Origin: Alphaproteobacteria bacterium
GTDB taxonomy: Bacteria; Pseudomonadota; Alphaproteobacteria; GCA-2746255
DNA length: 64,000 nt
Assembly (NCBI GenBank): GCA_021296325.1
Contig: JAGWAR010000005.1
Span: 1 to 64,000, forward strand
Reading direction: 5' to 3'
Under the pieces are notes generated by a model. It was not told where the DNA came from, searched no databases, and saw nothing but the letters and a program-made list of their open reading frames with translations. Position 1 is the stretch's first letter. Every line of letters starts with the position of its first letter. This document shows positions 36,227 to 48,757 of this stretch, piece by piece. Both the position numbers and the translations under genes were made by a program.

Positions 36227-37404
36227 TGGCCGAAGCGCAAATTCAGAATTACACGATCAATTTCGGGCCGCAGCATCCCTCGGCCCATGGCGTGCTGCGC
36301 CTCGTACTGGAACTCGACGGCGAAATCGTCGAGCGGGCAGACCCCCACATCGGCCTGTTGCACCGGGGCACCGAAAAACTCATCGAATACAAGACCTACC
36401 TTCAGGCCGTGCCCTATTTCGACCGCCTCGATTACGTGGCGCCCATGTCCCAGGAGCACGCCTTCGCCCTGGCGGTCGAAAAACTGCTTGAGATCGAAGT
36501 ACCGCTTCGCGGCCAATACATCCGGGTCCTGTTCGCCGAAATCTCGCGCATTCTGAATCACCTGTTGAACATCACCGCCTTCGCGCTCGACATCGGCGCA
36601 ATGACACCGTTTCTCTGGGCCTTTGAGGAACGCGAAATCCTGATGGAATTCTACGAGCGCGTTTCGGGGGCCCGGCTGCACGCGGCCTATTTCCGGCCCG
36701 GCGGCGTCGACCGCGACATGCCAATGGGGCTGGACGAAGACATCGACGAATTTATCGAGCACTTCCCCAAGGTTATCGACGACATCGAAGGGTTGTTGAC
36801 CGATAACCGCATCTTCAAGCAGCGCACGGTTGATATCGGCATCGTGACGGTGGAACAGGCGCTGGACTGGGGCTTTACGGGGCCGATGCTGCGGGGCTCG
36901 AACGTCGCCTGGGATTTGCGCAAGGCGCAGCCCTATGACGTCTATGCCGACATGGATTTCGACGTGCCCGTGGGTCTGAGCGGCGATTGCTACAGCCGTT
37001 ACCTGGTGCGCATTGAGGAAATGCGGCAAAGCCTGCGCATCATGAAGCAATGCCTCGAGCAAATGCCGGAAGGCCCGGTCCACGACATGAACGCGAAGAT
37101 CAGCCCGCCGCCGCGCTCGGAGATGAAGCGCTCGATGGAGGCGTTGATCCATCACTTCAAGCTTTACACCGAGGGCTACCACGTGCCGGCCGGCGAAACC
37201 TACACCGTTGTCGAAGCGCCGAAGGGCGAGTTCGGGGTCTACCTCATCGCGGACGGCACGAACCGGCCCTATCGCTGTAAAATCCGCGCGCCCGGCTTCG
37301 CCCATCTGCAGGGCCTCGACATGATGAGCCGCGGGCACATGTTGGCCGATGTCAGCGCGATCATCGGCAGCCTCGACATCGTCTTCGGAGAGATCGACCG
37401 ATGA
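36226..37404 (+). CDS. nuoD: NADH-quinone oxidoreductase subunit D
   Basis: 392 residues, 49-kDa type. Conserved [29 protein letters not shown] and the C-terminal [14 protein letters not shown] are intact. It shapes the quinone-binding cavity with NuoB. The start overlaps the nuoC stop by one base, and its stop overlaps nuoE (ATGA), implying coupled translation. Confidence 0.98.
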   Translation: MAEAQIQNYTINFGPQHPSAHGVLRLVLELDGEIVERADPHIGLLHRGTEKLIEYKTYLQAVPYFDRLDYVAPMSQEHAFALAVEKLLEIEVPLRGQYIRVLFAEISRILNHLLNITAFALDIGAMTPFLWAFEEREILMEFYERVSGARLHAAYFRPGGVDRDMPMGLDEDIDEFIEHFPKVIDDIEGLLTDNRIFKQRTVDIGIVTVEQALDWGFTGPMLRGSNVAWDLRKAQPYDVYADMDFDVPVGLSGDCYSRYLVRIEEMRQSLRIMKQCLEQMPEGPVHDMNAKISPPPRSEMKRSMEALIHHFKLYTEGYHVPAGETYTVVEAPKGEFGVYLIADGTNRPYRCKIRAPGFAHLQGLDMMSRGHMLADVSAIIGSLDIVFGEIDR

Positions 37405-38024
37405 GCGGACCTTCCAAAAAGGCGCCGGCCGGACCGGAAAGCTTCGCCTTCTCGGCCGAGAATCAGGCCAGGATCGAGGCGCTCGTCGCCAAATATCCGG
37501 AAGGCCGCCAGGCCAGCGCGGTGCTGCCCTTGCTCGACCTGGCCCAGCGCGAATGTGGCGGCTGGCTGCCGCGCGCCGCCATGGACCACGTGGCCGAACT
37601 GCTTTCGATGGCGCCGATCCGGGTCTATGAGGTCGCCACCTTTTACACGATGTTCAATTTGCGGCCCGTCGGCGCGCATTTCGTCCAGGTCTGCACGACG
37701 ACGCCCTGCTGGCTTTGCGGTTCGAACGAGGTGGTGCGCGCCGTCAGGGAAACCCTTGGCATCGGACCCGGCGAAACGACGGAAGACGGCAAGTTCACCG
37801 TCACCGAAGTCGAATGCCTGGGCGCCTGCGTCAACGCACCGATGATCCAGATCAACGACGACTATTACGAGGATCTGGATTTCGACCGCACGAAGAAACT
37901 GCTGGAGGCCCTGCAACGGGGCGAGACACCGACACCCGGCTCTCAGACCGGGCGCCGCTACGGCGCGCCGCAATCGGGTCCGAAGACGCTGCTCGCCACC
38001 GCTTCCGGGAAGGGGAAAGCCTGA
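37401..38024 (+). CDS. nuoE: NADH-quinone oxidoreductase subunit E
   Basis: 207 residues, 24-kDa subunit. It binds a 2Fe-2S cluster through [10 protein letters not shown] (first pair) and CLGACVNAP (second pair). The ~30-residue C-terminal tail after the cluster domain is low complexity. It is in the NADH-dehydrogenase module with NuoF and G. Overlaps nuoD (ATGA) and nuoF (TGATG). Confidence 0.97.
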   Translation: MSGPSKKAPAGPESFAFSAENQARIEALVAKYPEGRQASAVLPLLDLAQRECGGWLPRAAMDHVAELLSMAPIRVYEVATFYTMFNLRPVGAHFVQVCTTTPCWLCGSNEVVRAVRETLGIGPGETTEDGKFTVTEVECLGACVNAPMIQINDDYYEDLDFDRTKKLLEALQRGETPTPGSQTGRRYGAPQSGPKTLLATASGKGKA

Positions 38025-39313
38025 TGCTGCGCGACGAAGACCGGATATTTACGAATCTCTACGGCCAGGAGGATTCGGGCCTCGCCGGGGCCAGGAAACG
38101 CGGCGACTGGCAGAACACGAAGACGCTGCTGGAAATGGGGCGTGACGGCATTATCCAGGCGATCAAGGATTCGGGCCTGCGCGGGCGCGGCGGCGCCGGG
38201 TTCGGCGCCGGGCTGAAATGGTCCTTCATGCCGAAGGAGGTGGGCGCGAAACCCCACTACCTCGTCGTCAACGCCGACGAAAGCGAGCCGGGCACCTGCA
38301 AGGACCGCGACATCATGCGGAACGATCCGCACAAGCTTCTGGAAGGCTGCCTGATCGCCGGTTTCGCGATGGCGGCCCATGCCTGCTACATTTATATCCG
38401 CGGCGAGTTCATCCGCGAGGCGGAACGCCTCCAGGCGGCGATCGACGAAGCCTACGAAGCGGGCCTCATCGGCAAGAACGCCTGCAAGTCCGGCTGGGAT
38501 TTCGACATCTACCTGCACCGCGGCGCCGGCGCCTATATCTGCGGCGAGGAAACCGGGCTGCTCGAAAGCCTCGAGGGCAAGAAAGGCCAGCCGCGCCTGA
38601 AGCCGCCCTTTCCGGCGAATGCCGGGCTTTACGGCTGCCCGACCACCGTTAACAACGTCGAAACGATCGCCGTCGCCCCGGAAATTCTTCGCCGAGGCCC
38701 CGAATGGTTCGCCGGCATCGGCCGGGAGAACAACACCGGCACGAAACTTTTTTGCATTTCCGGCCATGTGAACGAGCCCTGCCTCGTCGAGGAGGCGATG
38801 GGAATTTCCCTGCGCGATCTCATCGAAACCCACGCGGGTGGGGTGCGGGGCGGTTGGGACAATCTGCTGGCAGTGATTCCGGGCGGATCTTCCGTGCCGG
38901 TTCTTCCGAAGTCGATCTGCGATACGGTGCTGATGGATTTCGACAGCCTGAAAGAAGTGAAATCGGGGCTTGGCACCGCCGCCGTCATCGTGATGGACAA
39001 ATCCACCGACATCGTGAAGGCGATTGCCCGGCTTGCGAAATTCTACATGCACGAAAGCTGCGGCCAATGCACGCCGTGCCGCGAAGGGACGGGGTGGATG
39101 TGGCGCGTCATGGAACGCTTGGTGAAGGGCGAGGCGCAGATCAACGAGATCGATATGCTGGAAGAGGTGACCTACGAAGTCGAGGGACACACGATCTGTG
39201 CGCTTGGTGACGCGGCCGCTTGGCCGATTCAGGGCCTGATCCGTCATTTCCGCCCCGAACTCGAACGCCGCATTCACGAACGCCAGGTCGGTGGCGACAC
39301 GGAGGCCGCGTAA
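38024..39313 (+). CDS. nuoF: NADH-quinone oxidoreductase subunit F
   Basis: 429 residues from ATG 38024. It holds the FMN and NADH site ([43 protein letters not shown]) and the N3 4Fe-4S cluster ([12 protein letters not shown] with a further Cys near HTICALGD). This is the electron entry point of complex I. The 12-nt gap to nuoG contains AAAGGAA. Confidence 0.98.
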   Translation: MLRDEDRIFTNLYGQEDSGLAGARKRGDWQNTKTLLEMGRDGIIQAIKDSGLRGRGGAGFGAGLKWSFMPKEVGAKPHYLVVNADESEPGTCKDRDIMRNDPHKLLEGCLIAGFAMAAHACYIYIRGEFIREAERLQAAIDEAYEAGLIGKNACKSGWDFDIYLHRGAGAYICGEETGLLESLEGKKGQPRLKPPFPANAGLYGCPTTVNNVETIAVAPEILRRGPEWFAGIGRENNTGTKLFCISGHVNEPCLVEEAMGISLRDLIETHAGGVRGGWDNLLAVIPGGSSVPVLPKSICDTVLMDFDSLKEVKSGLGTAAVIVMDKSTDIVKAIARLAKFYMHESCGQCTPCREGTGWMWRVMERLVKGEAQINEIDMLEEVTYEVEGHTICALGDAAAWPIQGLIRHFRPELERRIHERQVGGDTEAA

Positions 39314-39324
39314 AGGAATATGCC

Positions 39325-41388
39325 ATGCCGAAGATGATGATCAACGGCCAGGAAGTTGAAGTCGAAGCCGGGATCACGGTCCTGCAGGCCTGCGAACAGG
39401 TCGGGATCGAGATTCCGCGGTTCTGCTATCACGAGAGGCTCTCGATCGCCGGCAACTGCCGGATGTGCCTGGTCGAGATGGAGCGTTCGCCGAAACCGGT
39501 CGCGTCCTGCGCGATGCCGGTAGCTGAAGGCATGGTGATTCACACGAACACGCCGATGGTCGAGAAGGCGCGCAAGGGCGTCATGGAATTTCTTCTCATC
39601 AACCATCCGCTGGACTGTCCAATCTGCGACCAGGGTGGTGAATGCGACCTGCAGGACCAGGCGATGACCTACGGGTTCGACCGCAGCCGCTTTGCCGAAA
39701 ACAAGCGCGCGGTCGAGGACAAGGAGCTTGGCCCGCTCGTAAAGACGATCATGACGCGTTGCATTCATTGCACGCGCTGCATTCGTTTTGCGGAAGAAAT
39801 CGCCGGCGTTTCCGTACTTGGTGCGACCGGGCGGGGCGAGCACATGGAAATCGACACCTATGTCGAGCAAACGGTGAACACGGAAGTATCCGGCAATCTC
39901 GTCGATTTGTGCCCGGTCGGTGCGCTGACCTCGAAGCCCTACGCTTTCACGGCGCGTTCGTGGGAACTGCGCAAGACCGAATCGATCGACGTTCTCGATG
40001 CGGTGGGAAGCGCCATCCGCGTCGATTCCCGCGACCGGGAAGTCATGCGCGTCCTTCCCCGGCTGAACGAGGACGTGAACGAAGAGTGGATCAACGACAA
40101 GACGCGCCACGCCTGCGACGGGCTCCGGCGCCAGCGGTTGGACCAGCCGTACATCCGGCGCAAGGGCAAGCTCGAGCCAGCCAGCTGGAACGAGGCCTTT
40201 GCCGCCATCGCGGCAAAACTGAAAGGCCTTTCCGGCGAGAGGATCGCTGCCATCGCCGGCGATTTGGCCGATTGCGAATCGATGCTGGCGCTGAAGGATT
40301 TGATGGCGGGCCTCGGCAGCCCTCACCTCGATTGCCGCCAGAACGGCGCGGCGGTCGATCCGGGACAACCGGCAAGCTATCGCTTCAACACGACGATCGC
40401 CGGCATCGAGGCGGCAGATGCCTGCCTGCTGATCGGCACGAACCCGCGCTGGGAAGCGGCGCTCGTCAACACGCGGCTTCGCAAGCGCCACCGGATGGGC
40501 GGATTTCAGGTGGCGGCCATCGGCCCGGCCATTGATCTGACCTATCCGGTCGAGAATTTGGGCGATTCGCCGAAGGTGCTGGAGGCGCTGGTTGCCGGCA
40601 GGCATCCCTTCGCGGAGGCCTTGAAGAAAGCCTCACAGCCGATGCTGATCCTGGGCGAGGGGGCGCTTGCCCGCGAGGACGGGCCGGCGATCCTGGGGCT
40701 TGCCCACAAGCTTGCCGAGGCGACCGGCATGGTAGGCGAAAAATGGAACGGGTTTAACGTATTGGCCTTGGCCGCCTCGCGCGTCGGGGGGCTTGATCTC
40801 GGTTTTGCGCCGGCCAAGGGCGGGCGCGACGTTTCGGCCATCCTCGAGGGCGCCGGCAAGGGCGAGATCGAAGCGGTCTATCTGCTTGGCGCCGACGAAA
40901 TCGACATGGGCCGGCTGGGCAAGGCCTTCGTCATCTATCAGGGCCATCACGGGGACGCCGGGGCCAACCGTGCCGACGTCATCCTGCCGGGCGCCACCTA
41001 TACGGAAAAAAGCGCCACCTACGTCAATCTGGAAGGCCGGGTCCAGCGAACGAATCTGGCGGTGTTCCCGCCGGGGGATGCACGGGAAGACTGGGCCATC
41101 CTGCGCGCGCTGTCCGCCGTTTTGGACAAGCAGCTTCCCTATGACAGCTTGACCCAGCTTCGGGAGCGGCTGGCCGGGGCCAACCCCGTCTTTGCGACGG
41201 AGGACGTCGTCGAAGGCGCGCCCTGGGGCAAGTTCGGCGGGTCCGGCGCGGTCAAGGACGCGCCCTTCGTCTATCCGATCGCCAATTTCTACATGACGGA
41301 CCCCATCAGCCGCGTTTCGCCGACGATGGCCGCCTGCACGGAAGCGTTCGTTTTGCCTGCCAGGGGGAAGACCGGCACCGATGGTTGA
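39325..41388 (+). CDS. nuoG: NADH-quinone oxidoreductase subunit G
   Basis: 687 residues from ATG 39325. The N-terminal 2Fe-2S domain has [15 protein letters not shown], then the His-Cys cluster [17 protein letters not shown] and two 4Fe-4S sites ([12 protein letters not shown] and [13 protein letters not shown]). The remainder (~230-687) is a degenerate molybdopterin-oxidoreductase domain with no cofactor, as in other NuoG. The 3' end overlaps nuoH by 8 bp. Length is standard for the alphaproteobacterial form, shorter than E. coli NuoG. Confidence 0.97.
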   Translation: MPKMMINGQEVEVEAGITVLQACEQVGIEIPRFCYHERLSIAGNCRMCLVEMERSPKPVASCAMPVAEGMVIHTNTPMVEKARKGVMEFLLINHPLDCPICDQGGECDLQDQAMTYGFDRSRFAENKRAVEDKELGPLVKTIMTRCIHCTRCIRFAEEIAGVSVLGATGRGEHMEIDTYVEQTVNTEVSGNLVDLCPVGALTSKPYAFTARSWELRKTESIDVLDAVGSAIRVDSRDREVMRVLPRLNEDVNEEWINDKTRHACDGLRRQRLDQPYIRRKGKLEPASWNEAFAAIAAKLKGLSGERIAAIAGDLADCESMLALKDLMAGLGSPHLDCRQNGAAVDPGQPASYRFNTTIAGIEAADACLLIGTNPRWEAALVNTRLRKRHRMGGFQVAAIGPAIDLTYPVENLGDSPKVLEALVAGRHPFAEALKKASQPMLILGEGALAREDGPAILGLAHKLAEATGMVGEKWNGFNVLALAASRVGGLDLGFAPAKGGRDVSAILEGAGKGEIEAVYLLGADEIDMGRLGKAFVIYQGHHGDAGANRADVILPGATYTEKSATYVNLEGRVQRTNLAVFPPGDAREDWAILRALSAVLDKQLPYDSLTQLRERLAGANPVFATEDVVEGAPWGKFGGSGAVKDAPFVYPIANFYMTDPISRVSPTMAACTEAFVLPARGKTGTDG

Positions 41389-42391
41389 ACTCTGGAACGA
41401 TTATCTCTGGCCGGGCGCGATCATCGTCATGCAGATCGTCGCGATCGTCGTGCCGCTGCTGGTGGCGGTCGCCTACCTTACCTATGCCGAGCGCAAGGTC
41501 ATCGCAGCCATGCAGCTTCGCAAGGGCCCCAATGTCGTGGGTCCATTCGGGCTGCTGCAGCCGATCGCCGACGGGCTCAAGCTGCTGGTCAAAGAAACGA
41601 TCTTGCCGAGCAGGGCCAACAAGGCGGTCTTCCTGCTGGCCCCGATGCTGACCTTCCTTCTAAGCCTGGTTGCCTGGGCGGTGATTCCTTTCGGCGAGGG
41701 GATCGTGCTGGCCGATATCAATGTCGGAATCCTTTACCTCTTTGCGATTTCCTCCCTCGGCGTCTACGGCATCATCATGGCCGGCTGGGCGAGCAATTCG
41801 AAATACGCCTTCCTGGGCGCGCTGCGCTCGGCCGCGCAGATGGTCTCCTACGAGGTCTCGATCGGCTTCGTGCTGATTACGGTCCTGTTGTGCGTGGGTT
41901 CGCTCAACCTTTCCGACATCGTGCTGGCGCAGAAAACGGTCTGGTTCGCGCTGCCGCTGCTTCCGATGTTCGTGATCTTTTTCATATCGGCGTTGGCCGA
42001 GACGAACCGGGCGCCCTTCGACCTGCCGGAAGCGGAGTCCGAGCTCGTGTCCGGCTACAACGTCGAATATTCGTCGATGGCGTTCGCGTTGTTCTTCCTT
42101 GGCGAATACGCCAACATGATTCTGATGAGCGGCATGACGACGGTGCTGTTCCTGGGTGGCTGGCTGCCGCCGGTCGACATGGCGCCGTTCAACTGGATTC
42201 CGGGACCGATCTGGTTTGTCCTCAAGCTCAGCTTTGTTCTTTTCTGCTTCCTGTGGGTTCGTGCGACGTTTCCGCGGTATCGCTACGACCAGTTGATGCG
42301 GCTTGGCTGGAAGGTGTTCCTGCCGTTTTCGCTTCTCTGGGTCGTTCTGACGGCCGGCGTCCTGCAAGTGTTCGGCTGGGTGCCGAACTAA
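41381..42391 (+). CDS. nuoH: NADH-quinone oxidoreductase subunit H
   Basis: 336 residues, eight predicted transmembrane helices. Landmarks: [27 protein letters not shown] and the acidic loop [25 protein letters not shown] (parts AERKV and [12 protein letters not shown] are diagnostic). It links the quinone site to proton channels in the membrane arm. It overlaps the end of nuoG by 8 bp and is followed by nuoI after 15 nt. Confidence 0.98.
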   Translation: MVELWNDYLWPGAIIVMQIVAIVVPLLVAVAYLTYAERKVIAAMQLRKGPNVVGPFGLLQPIADGLKLLVKETILPSRANKAVFLLAPMLTFLLSLVAWAVIPFGEGIVLADINVGILYLFAISSLGVYGIIMAGWASNSKYAFLGALRSAAQMVSYEVSIGFVLITVLLCVGSLNLSDIVLAQKTVWFALPLLPMFVIFFISALAETNRAPFDLPEAESELVSGYNVEYSSMAFALFFLGEYANMILMSGMTTVLFLGGWLPPVDMAPFNWIPGPIWFVLKLSFVLFCFLWVRATFPRYRYDQLMRLGWKVFLPFSLLWVVLTAGVLQVFGWVPN

Positions 42392-42406
42392 ACCGGAGAA
42401 TGGATC

Positions 42407-42895
42407 ATGGCTACGCTCGATAAAACGGCTCGCGCTTTATTCCTGGGCGAACTGCTTTCCGGTCTTGCGCTGACCTTGCGCTACATGTTCCGGCGCAAGG
42501 TGACGATCAACTACCCTTACGAAAAGGGCCCACTTTCGCCGCGGTTTCGTGGCGAGCACGCGCTGCGCCGCTACCCGAACGGGGAGGAACGCTGTATCGC
42601 CTGCAAGCTTTGCGAGGCGATCTGCCCGGCGCTTGCCATCACGATCGAGGCGGAACCCCGCGAAGACGGCAGCCGCCGCACGACGCGCTATGACATCGAC
42701 ATGACGAAGTGCATCTATTGCGGTCTTTGTGAAGAGTCCTGTCCGGTGGATGCGATCGTCGAAGGGCCGAACTATGAATTCGCCACCGAAACCCATGCCG
42801 AGCTTCTCTATGACAAGGAAAAGTTATTGGCGAACGGCGACCGCTGGGAAGACGAAATTGCCGCCCGCCTGACGGCGGACGCGCCGTATCGCTAG
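42407..42895 (+). CDS. nuoI: NADH-quinone oxidoreductase subunit I
   Basis: 162 residues, 23-kDa ferredoxin-like subunit with two 4Fe-4S clusters ([12 protein letters not shown] and [12 protein letters not shown]). [16 protein letters not shown] is typical of the family. It passes electrons to NuoB. GGAGAATGGATC precedes the ATG with a suitable Shine-Dalgarno. Confidence 0.98.
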   Translation: MATLDKTARALFLGELLSGLALTLRYMFRRKVTINYPYEKGPLSPRFRGEHALRRYPNGEERCIACKLCEAICPALAITIEAEPREDGSRRTTRYDIDMTKCIYCGLCEESCPVDAIVEGPNYEFATETHAELLYDKEKLLANGDRWEDEIAARLTADAPYR

Positions 42896-42909
42896 GGAAG
42901 CCGAAAACG

Positions 42910-43518
42910 ATGATTCTTCAAGCCCTTGCCTTCTATGCCTTCGCCGCCGTGGCCGTCGCTTCCGGCGTCATGGTGATTGCCGCCCGCAATCCGGTCCATT
43001 CCGTGCTGTTCCTGATTCTCGCCTTCTTCAACACGGCAGGCCTCTTCGTGCTTCTGGGCGCGGAATTTCTGGCGATGATCCTGGTCGTCGTCTATGTCGG
43101 CGCAATCGCCGTGCTGTTCCTGTTCGTGGTCATGATGCTGAACATCAATTTTGTCGAATTGCGGCAGGGCTTCCTGCACTACCTTCCGATCGGGGGCCTG
43201 ATCGGCCTCGTATTGTTGGCGGAACTTGTGCTGGTCGGTGGTACCTGGGCCTTCGGCCCGGAGGTGCGTGGCGCTATGCCGACGCCGCCGATTGGCGAGC
43301 GAACGAACACGGAGGCAATCGGTGACCTTCTTTACACGCAATACATCTACCTCTTCCAGGCGGCGGGCATCATTCTGCTGGTTGCGATGGTCGGTGCCAT
43401 CGTGTTGACCCTGCGGGTTCGCCCCGGCGTTCGCAAACAGCGGCCGGGCGATCAGATCGGGCGCAAGCGGGAAGAGGCGGTTGCTATTCGCAAGGTCACG
43501 CCGGGGGGAGGGATCTGA
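42910..43518 (+). CDS. nuoJ: NADH-quinone oxidoreductase subunit J
   Basis: 202 residues with about five transmembrane helices ([20 protein letters not shown] and [22 protein letters not shown] regions). The pi-bulge helix [14 protein letters not shown] is intact. The C-terminal ~30 residues are polar. It is a proton-channel scaffold in the membrane arm. The stop overlaps the nuoK start (TGATG). Confidence 0.97.
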   Translation: MILQALAFYAFAAVAVASGVMVIAARNPVHSVLFLILAFFNTAGLFVLLGAEFLAMILVVVYVGAIAVLFLFVVMMLNINFVELRQGFLHYLPIGGLIGLVLLAELVLVGGTWAFGPEVRGAMPTPPIGERTNTEAIGDLLYTQYIYLFQAAGIILLVAMVGAIVLTLRVRPGVRKQRPGDQIGRKREEAVAIRKVTPGGGI

Positions 43519-43829
43519 TGTTGACGATCGGTCTTGCCCATTACCTGACGGTTGGCGCGATCCTGTTCACGCTTGGGGTGCTTGGCATCTTTCTCAACCG
43601 CAAGAACGTCATCATCATCCTGATGTCGATCGAATTGATGTTGCTTGCGGTGAATATCAACTTGGTCGCGTTTTCGGTGCATCTGCAGGACATGGTGGGG
43701 CAGATCTTCACGATGTTCGTGCTGACGGTGGCGGCGGCAGAGGCTGCGGTGGGGCTGGCGATCGTCGTCGTCTATTTCCGCAACCGCGGCTCGATCGCAG
43801 TTGAAGACGTCAACCTGATGAAAGGCTGA
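43518..43829 (+). CDS. nuoK: NADH-quinone oxidoreductase subunit K
   Basis: 103 residues, three transmembrane helices. Conserved membrane Glu residues are present ([11 protein letters not shown] and [11 protein letters not shown]), needed for proton translocation. The length is standard. It overlaps nuoJ by one base and precedes nuoL by 7 nt. Confidence 0.98.
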   Translation: MLTIGLAHYLTVGAILFTLGVLGIFLNRKNVIIILMSIELMLLAVNINLVAFSVHLQDMVGQIFTMFVLTVAAAEAAVGLAIVVVYFRNRGSIAVEDVNLMKG

Positions 43830-43836
43830 CCGGACG

Positions 43837-45768
43837 ATGTATTCAGCCGCCATTTTCCTTCCTCTGGCCGCGGCCATTCTCGCCGGCTTCTTCGGCCGCT
43901 GGCTGGGCGACCGCGGGGCACAGCTTGTCACCTGCGGTGCCATGGTGGTGGCGGCGGCGCTATCGATTCCGATCTTTCTCGATGTGGCGATCGAAGGCCA
44001 TGGCCAGGTCATCCCGATCTTTTCGTGGATTGAATCCGGGGCGCTGGAAGTCGTCTGGGCGCTGAAATTTGATACCTTGACGGCGGTGATGGTGCTCGTC
44101 GTGAACGTCGTCTCGGCGATGATTCACATCTATTCCATCGGGTACATGCACGGGGATCGCTCGGTTCCCCGCTTCATGGCCTATTTGAGCCTGTTTACCT
44201 TCTTCATGCTGATGCTGGTTTCGGCCAACGACCTCGTGCAGCTTTATTTCGGCTGGGAAGGGGTTGGGCTCGTTTCCTACCTCCTGATCGGTTTCTGGTA
44301 CGACCGGCCTTCCGCCAACGCCGCTGCCATCAAGGCCTTCTTGGTCAACCGGGTCGGTGATTTCGGCTTTGGCCTTGGTATCTTCGGCGTCTTTTACCTG
44401 TTCGGCTCGGTGATGCTCGACGTCGTTTTCGCCGGCGCGCCCGAAAAGGCCGGTACGCTGCTCAATTTCCTCGGTTACGATTTTGACGCGTTGACCGTGC
44501 TTTGCCTGCTGCTGTTCGTCGGTGCCATGGGCAAGTCCGCCCAGCTTGGCCTGCACACCTGGCTTCCGGATGCGATGGAGGGCCCGACTCCGGTTTCCGC
44601 CCTGATCCATGCCGCAACGATGGTGACGGCCGGCGTCTTCATGGTGGCGCGGCTGTCACCGCTTTTCGAATACGCACCCTTTGCCCTGAACGTGGTCGCC
44701 GTCGTTGGTGCCTCGACGGCGTTTTTCGCCGCCACCATCGGTCTGGTGCAGAACGACATCAAGCGCGTTATCGCCTATTCGACCTGCAGTCAGCTCGGCT
44801 ATATGTTTTTCGCCGCCGGCGTCTCGGCCTACGCGGCTTCGGTCTTTCACTTGATGACCCACGCCTTCTTCAAGGCGCTGCTGTTTCTGGCGGCGGGCTC
44901 CGTCATCCACGCCTTTTCCGACGAGCAGGATATGCGCAAGATGGGCGGGGTCTGGAAGAAGATCCCGGTGACCTACACGCTGATGTGGATCGGCAGCCTG
45001 GCGCTGGCCGGCGTGCCGTTCTTCGCCGGTTACTACTCGAAGGACATGATTCTCGAATCGGCCTACGCCGCCCACACGCTGGTCGGGCAATACGCCTTCT
45101 GGCTGGGGGTGGGAGCGGCGTTGATGACCGCCTTCTATTCCTGGCGGCTGATCCTGATGACCTTCCATGGGAAGCCGCGGGCCGATGCCCACGTCATGGA
45201 ACACGTCCACGAATCGCCGAAGGTGATGCTGTTGCCGCTGGTTGTGCTGGCCATGGGCGCCATCTTCGCGGGCTATGCCGGGTACGAATACTTTGTCGGC
45301 CACGGCATGGACGCCTTCTGGCGCGACGCGATCCTGGTGCTGCCGGAACATTCCGCCATTGTGGATGCCCACCACGTGCCGGAATGGGTGAAGCTGCTGC
45401 CCGTCGTCATGGGCGCGGCGGGTATCGGGCTTGCCTATCTCTTCTACATGCTGGCGCCTTCGCTGCCGGGACTGCTCGCCGCCAGGATGCAGGGACTTTA
45501 CCTCTTCCTGCTCAACAAATGGTACTTCGACGAGCTTTACGACCGCCTCTTCGTCAACCCGGCGAAATGGCTTGGCCGCGGCTTCTGGAAGCAGGGCGAC
45601 GGCGCGCTGATCGACGGCGTTGGGCCGGATGGGGTGGCCGCCGCCGCCCTTAGCCTGGCACGCCGCGCAAGCCGGTTGCAGACCGGCTACGTCTATCACT
45701 ACGCCTTCGCGATGCTGGCTGGCGTCGCGGCGCTGGTCACCTGGTACCTCATCGGGAAGGCGGGCTGA
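43837..45768 (+). CDS. nuoL: NADH-quinone oxidoreductase subunit L
   Basis: 643 residues, antiporter-like (Mrp-type), ~15 transmembrane helices. [18 protein letters not shown] holds the channel Glu; [24 protein letters not shown] and [14 protein letters not shown] are family hallmarks. The long lateral helix is near the C-terminus. It pumps protons at the far end of the membrane arm. The stop overlaps the nuoM start (TGATG). Confidence 0.98.
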   Translation: MYSAAIFLPLAAAILAGFFGRWLGDRGAQLVTCGAMVVAAALSIPIFLDVAIEGHGQVIPIFSWIESGALEVVWALKFDTLTAVMVLVVNVVSAMIHIYSIGYMHGDRSVPRFMAYLSLFTFFMLMLVSANDLVQLYFGWEGVGLVSYLLIGFWYDRPSANAAAIKAFLVNRVGDFGFGLGIFGVFYLFGSVMLDVVFAGAPEKAGTLLNFLGYDFDALTVLCLLLFVGAMGKSAQLGLHTWLPDAMEGPTPVSALIHAATMVTAGVFMVARLSPLFEYAPFALNVVAVVGASTAFFAATIGLVQNDIKRVIAYSTCSQLGYMFFAAGVSAYAASVFHLMTHAFFKALLFLAAGSVIHAFSDEQDMRKMGGVWKKIPVTYTLMWIGSLALAGVPFFAGYYSKDMILESAYAAHTLVGQYAFWLGVGAALMTAFYSWRLILMTFHGKPRADAHVMEHVHESPKVMLLPLVVLAMGAIFAGYAGYEYFVGHGMDAFWRDAILVLPEHSAIVDAHHVPEWVKLLPVVMGAAGIGLAYLFYMLAPSLPGLLAARMQGLYLFLLNKWYFDELYDRLFVNPAKWLGRGFWKQGDGALIDGVGPDGVAAAALSLARRASRLQTGYVYHYAFAMLAGVAALVTWYLIGKAG

Positions 45769-47288
45769 TGCAGGATTTGCCCCTTCTTAGCCTCGTTATT
45801 TTCCTGCCGCTGGTCGGCGTGGCGTTCATTCTCCTCATCCGGGGCGAGGGGGAGGTGCAAAACCGCAACGTGCGCAACGTGGCGCTTTGGACCTCGCTTG
45901 CGACCTTCGCGCTTTCCATCCTGCTGTGGACGAATTTCGACACGACGACATCAGCTTTCCAGTTCGAGGAGGAAATTCCCTGGATTCCAGGCTTTGACAT
46001 CAACTACCACCTGGGCGTGGACGGAATTTCCGTCTTCTTCGTGCTGCTATCGACCCTTCTGACGCCGATCTGCGTATTGGCGAGCTGGGAAGCCATCCAG
46101 AAGCACGTCAAGGAATACATGATCGCCTTCCTCGTGCTCGAGACCTTCATGGTGGGCATGTTCTGCGCGCTGGATTTCGTGCTTTTCTACCTTTTCTTCG
46201 AAGGCGTGCTGATCCCGATGTTTCTGATCATCGGCGTATGGGGCGGGCCGGCGCGCATCTACGCGGCGTTCAAGTTGTTCCTCTACACGCTGGCCGGCTC
46301 GGTTCTGATGCTGTTGGCGATCCTGACCATCTATTTCTACGCCGACACCTTCGACATTCCGACCCTGCTCAACGTGCGGATCCCGGTCGAGACGCAGTAC
46401 TGGCTGTGGTTGGCGTTTCTTGCCTCCTTTGCCGTCAAAGTGCCGATGTGGCCGGTACACACTTGGCTTCCGGACGCCCATGTCGAGGCGCCGACGGCGG
46501 GCTCCGTCATTCTCGCCGGCGTGCTGTTGAAGATGGGGGCCTATGGGTTCCTGCGCTTCTCAATCCCGATGCTGCCGGAAGCTTCCGTCTATTTCACGCC
46601 GCTGATCTATGCGCTCAGCATCATTGCGATCATCTACACCTCGCTGGTGGCCCTTGCCCAGGAGGACATGAAGAAGCTGATCGCGTATTCCTCGGTCGCC
46701 CATATGGGTTTCGTCACGATCGGCATTTTTGCGGGCAATACGCAAAGCGTGGAAGGCGCCATCATCGTCATGTTGAGCCACGGCTTCGTTTCGGCGGCCC
46801 TTTTCCTCTGTGTCGGCGTCGTCTATGACCGGATGCACAGCCGCGACATCGCGACCTATGGCGGGCTGGTTCACCGAATGCCGCTTTACGCCTTCGTCTT
46901 CATGGTGTTCATGATGGCTTCCGTCGGCCTGCCGGGGACCAGCGGGTTCATCGGCGAATTCCTGGTGCTGGTTGGCGCCTTCCAGGCCAATACCTGGGTT
47001 GCCTTTCTGGCGGCGACCGGCGTCATTCTGGGCGCTGCCTACATGCTTTGGCTCTACCGCCGGGTCGTTTTCGGCGAGCTTACGAAAAAATCGCTGAAGG
47101 ACATTCTCGATTTAAGCCCGCGCGAAATCCTGATCTTTGCGCCGTTGATTCTGCTGGTCTTCTGGATGGGCCTCTATCCGGCGCCGTTTCTCGATGTGCT
47201 GCACGAATCGGTTGGCAATCTGGTCGAGCGCTATGAGCTGGCGCGGATCGCGGCCGAAAACGTCGCCATGGTCAATTCCGGAAAGTAG
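45768..47288 (+). CDS. nuoM: NADH-quinone oxidoreductase subunit M
   Basis: 506 residues, antiporter-like proton-pumping subunit. Landmarks are [33 protein letters not shown] and [27 protein letters not shown]. The key Glu/Lys/His residues of the channel are in these blocks. It sits between NuoL and NuoN in the membrane arm. Confidence 0.98.
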   Translation: MQDLPLLSLVIFLPLVGVAFILLIRGEGEVQNRNVRNVALWTSLATFALSILLWTNFDTTTSAFQFEEEIPWIPGFDINYHLGVDGISVFFVLLSTLLTPICVLASWEAIQKHVKEYMIAFLVLETFMVGMFCALDFVLFYLFFEGVLIPMFLIIGVWGGPARIYAAFKLFLYTLAGSVLMLLAILTIYFYADTFDIPTLLNVRIPVETQYWLWLAFLASFAVKVPMWPVHTWLPDAHVEAPTAGSVILAGVLLKMGAYGFLRFSIPMLPEASVYFTPLIYALSIIAIIYTSLVALAQEDMKKLIAYSSVAHMGFVTIGIFAGNTQSVEGAIIVMLSHGFVSAALFLCVGVVYDRMHSRDIATYGGLVHRMPLYAFVFMVFMMASVGLPGTSGFIGEFLVLVGAFQANTWVAFLAATGVILGAAYMLWLYRRVVFGELTKKSLKDILDLSPREILIFAPLILLVFWMGLYPAPFLDVLHESVGNLVERYELARIAAENVAMVNSGK

Positions 47289-47296
47289 ACGCCATC

Positions 47297-48757
47297 ATGA
47301 TGCTCTCGGATCTCAATCCCGACCTTGTCCTCGCCCTGCCGGAACTTTTCCTGGTGGTGGCGGCGATGGGGCTTTTGATGGTCGGGGTCTTCCAGAAAGA
47401 AGCGGCGACCGGCGGCATCCTGATCACGGCCGTGCTGGCGATTGCGGTTGCGTTGCTGCTGGTGCCAACCGGGCTGGAGGAACGGGCAACCGCCTTCGGC
47501 GGGCTTTACGTCTCGGACAGTTTCTCGGCCTTCATGAAGCTGTTGGTGCTGCTGGGCACGGCCCTGACTCTGATCATGGCGCACGCCTATAACGAGCGGG
47601 AAGGGTTTGCCCGCTTTGAGTACCCCGTCCTGGTGCTGTTTGCGACCGTTGGCATGCTGATGATGCTGTCGGCGAACGATCTGCTGTCGCTCTATATGGG
47701 GCTTGAGCTGCAAAGTCTCTCCCTCTACGTCGTCGCCGCTATCCGGCGGGATTCGCTGCGTTCGACGGAGGCCGGCCTCAAATACATCGTCCTCGGCGCG
47801 CTTGCTTCCGGCATGCTGCTTTACGGCGCCTCGATGATCTACGGCTTCACGGGCACGACGAATTTCGATTCCCTTGCCGCCCATCTGATCGACGCCGGCG
47901 AGACGGGGCCATCGACCGGTGTCGTCGTCGGCATCGTCTTCCTGATGGCGGGGCTTGCCTTCAAGATTTCCGCCGTTCCCTTCCATATGTGGACGCCGGA
48001 CGTTTACGAGGGCGCGCCCACGCCGGTGACCGCCTTCTTCTCGGTAGCGCCGAAGATTGCCGCCATCGGCCTCTTGCTGCGCGTTCTTCTCGGCCCCTTC
48101 GGCGAACTCGTTCTGCAATGGCAGCAGATCATCATCGCCGTTTCCATCGCATCGATGGTGCTGGGGGCGCTGGCGGCGCTCAATCAGACGAACATCAAGC
48201 GGCTGATGGCCTACAGCTCGATCGGCCATGTCGGTTACGCGCTGGTGGGGCTTGCGGCCGGCACGGAAACCGGCGTTCGCGGCGTCCTCATTTACATGGC
48301 GATCTACCTCTTCATGAATGTCGGCACCTTTTGCTGCATTCTTGCCATGCGCCAGAAGGGCCGTATGACGGAAGAGATTTCGGATCTGGCCGGGCTTGCA
48401 AAGACGAATCCGGCGCTGGCGTTGGCCTTTGCGATCTTCATGTTCTCGATGGCGGGGATTCCGCCCCTGGCCGGATTCTTCGGCAAGCTTTACGTGTTCC
48501 TGGCGGCGGTTGAAGCCGAACTTTACACGCTTGCCATCATCGGTGTGCTGGCAAGCGTCGTTGGCGCCTACTATTACCTCCGGATCGTTCGGGTCATGTA
48601 TTTCGAGGAAGCCATGGAAGGCTTCGACCGCTCCATCGGGCGCGAGGTCGTCGTCATCCTGGGCGGCACCGCCGCCGTGGTGCTGTTGTTCTTTGCTTAC
48701 CCGGCACCGCTTCTGAACGGGGCCGCCGTGGCCGCCGCCGTGCTTTTCGCGGGATGA
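47297..48757 (+). CDS. nuoN: NADH-quinone oxidoreductase subunit N
   Basis: 486 residues, the third antiporter-like subunit. Conserved [41 protein letters not shown] and [18 protein letters not shown] are complete. ATG 47297 or the adjacent ATG 47300. The stop overlaps birA (ATGA), so the operon continues into cofactor genes. Confidence 0.98.
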   Translation: MMLSDLNPDLVLALPELFLVVAAMGLLMVGVFQKEAATGGILITAVLAIAVALLLVPTGLEERATAFGGLYVSDSFSAFMKLLVLLGTALTLIMAHAYNEREGFARFEYPVLVLFATVGMLMMLSANDLLSLYMGLELQSLSLYVVAAIRRDSLRSTEAGLKYIVLGALASGMLLYGASMIYGFTGTTNFDSLAAHLIDAGETGPSTGVVVGIVFLMAGLAFKISAVPFHMWTPDVYEGAPTPVTAFFSVAPKIAAIGLLLRVLLGPFGELVLQWQQIIIAVSIASMVLGALAALNQTNIKRLMAYSSIGHVGYALVGLAAGTETGVRGVLIYMAIYLFMNVGTFCCILAMRQKGRMTEEISDLAGLAKTNPALALAFAIFMFSMAGIPPLAGFFGKLYVFLAAVEAELYTLAIIGVLASVVGAYYYLRIVRVMYFEEAMEGFDRSIGREVVVILGGTAAVVLLFFAYPAPLLNGAAVAAAVLFAG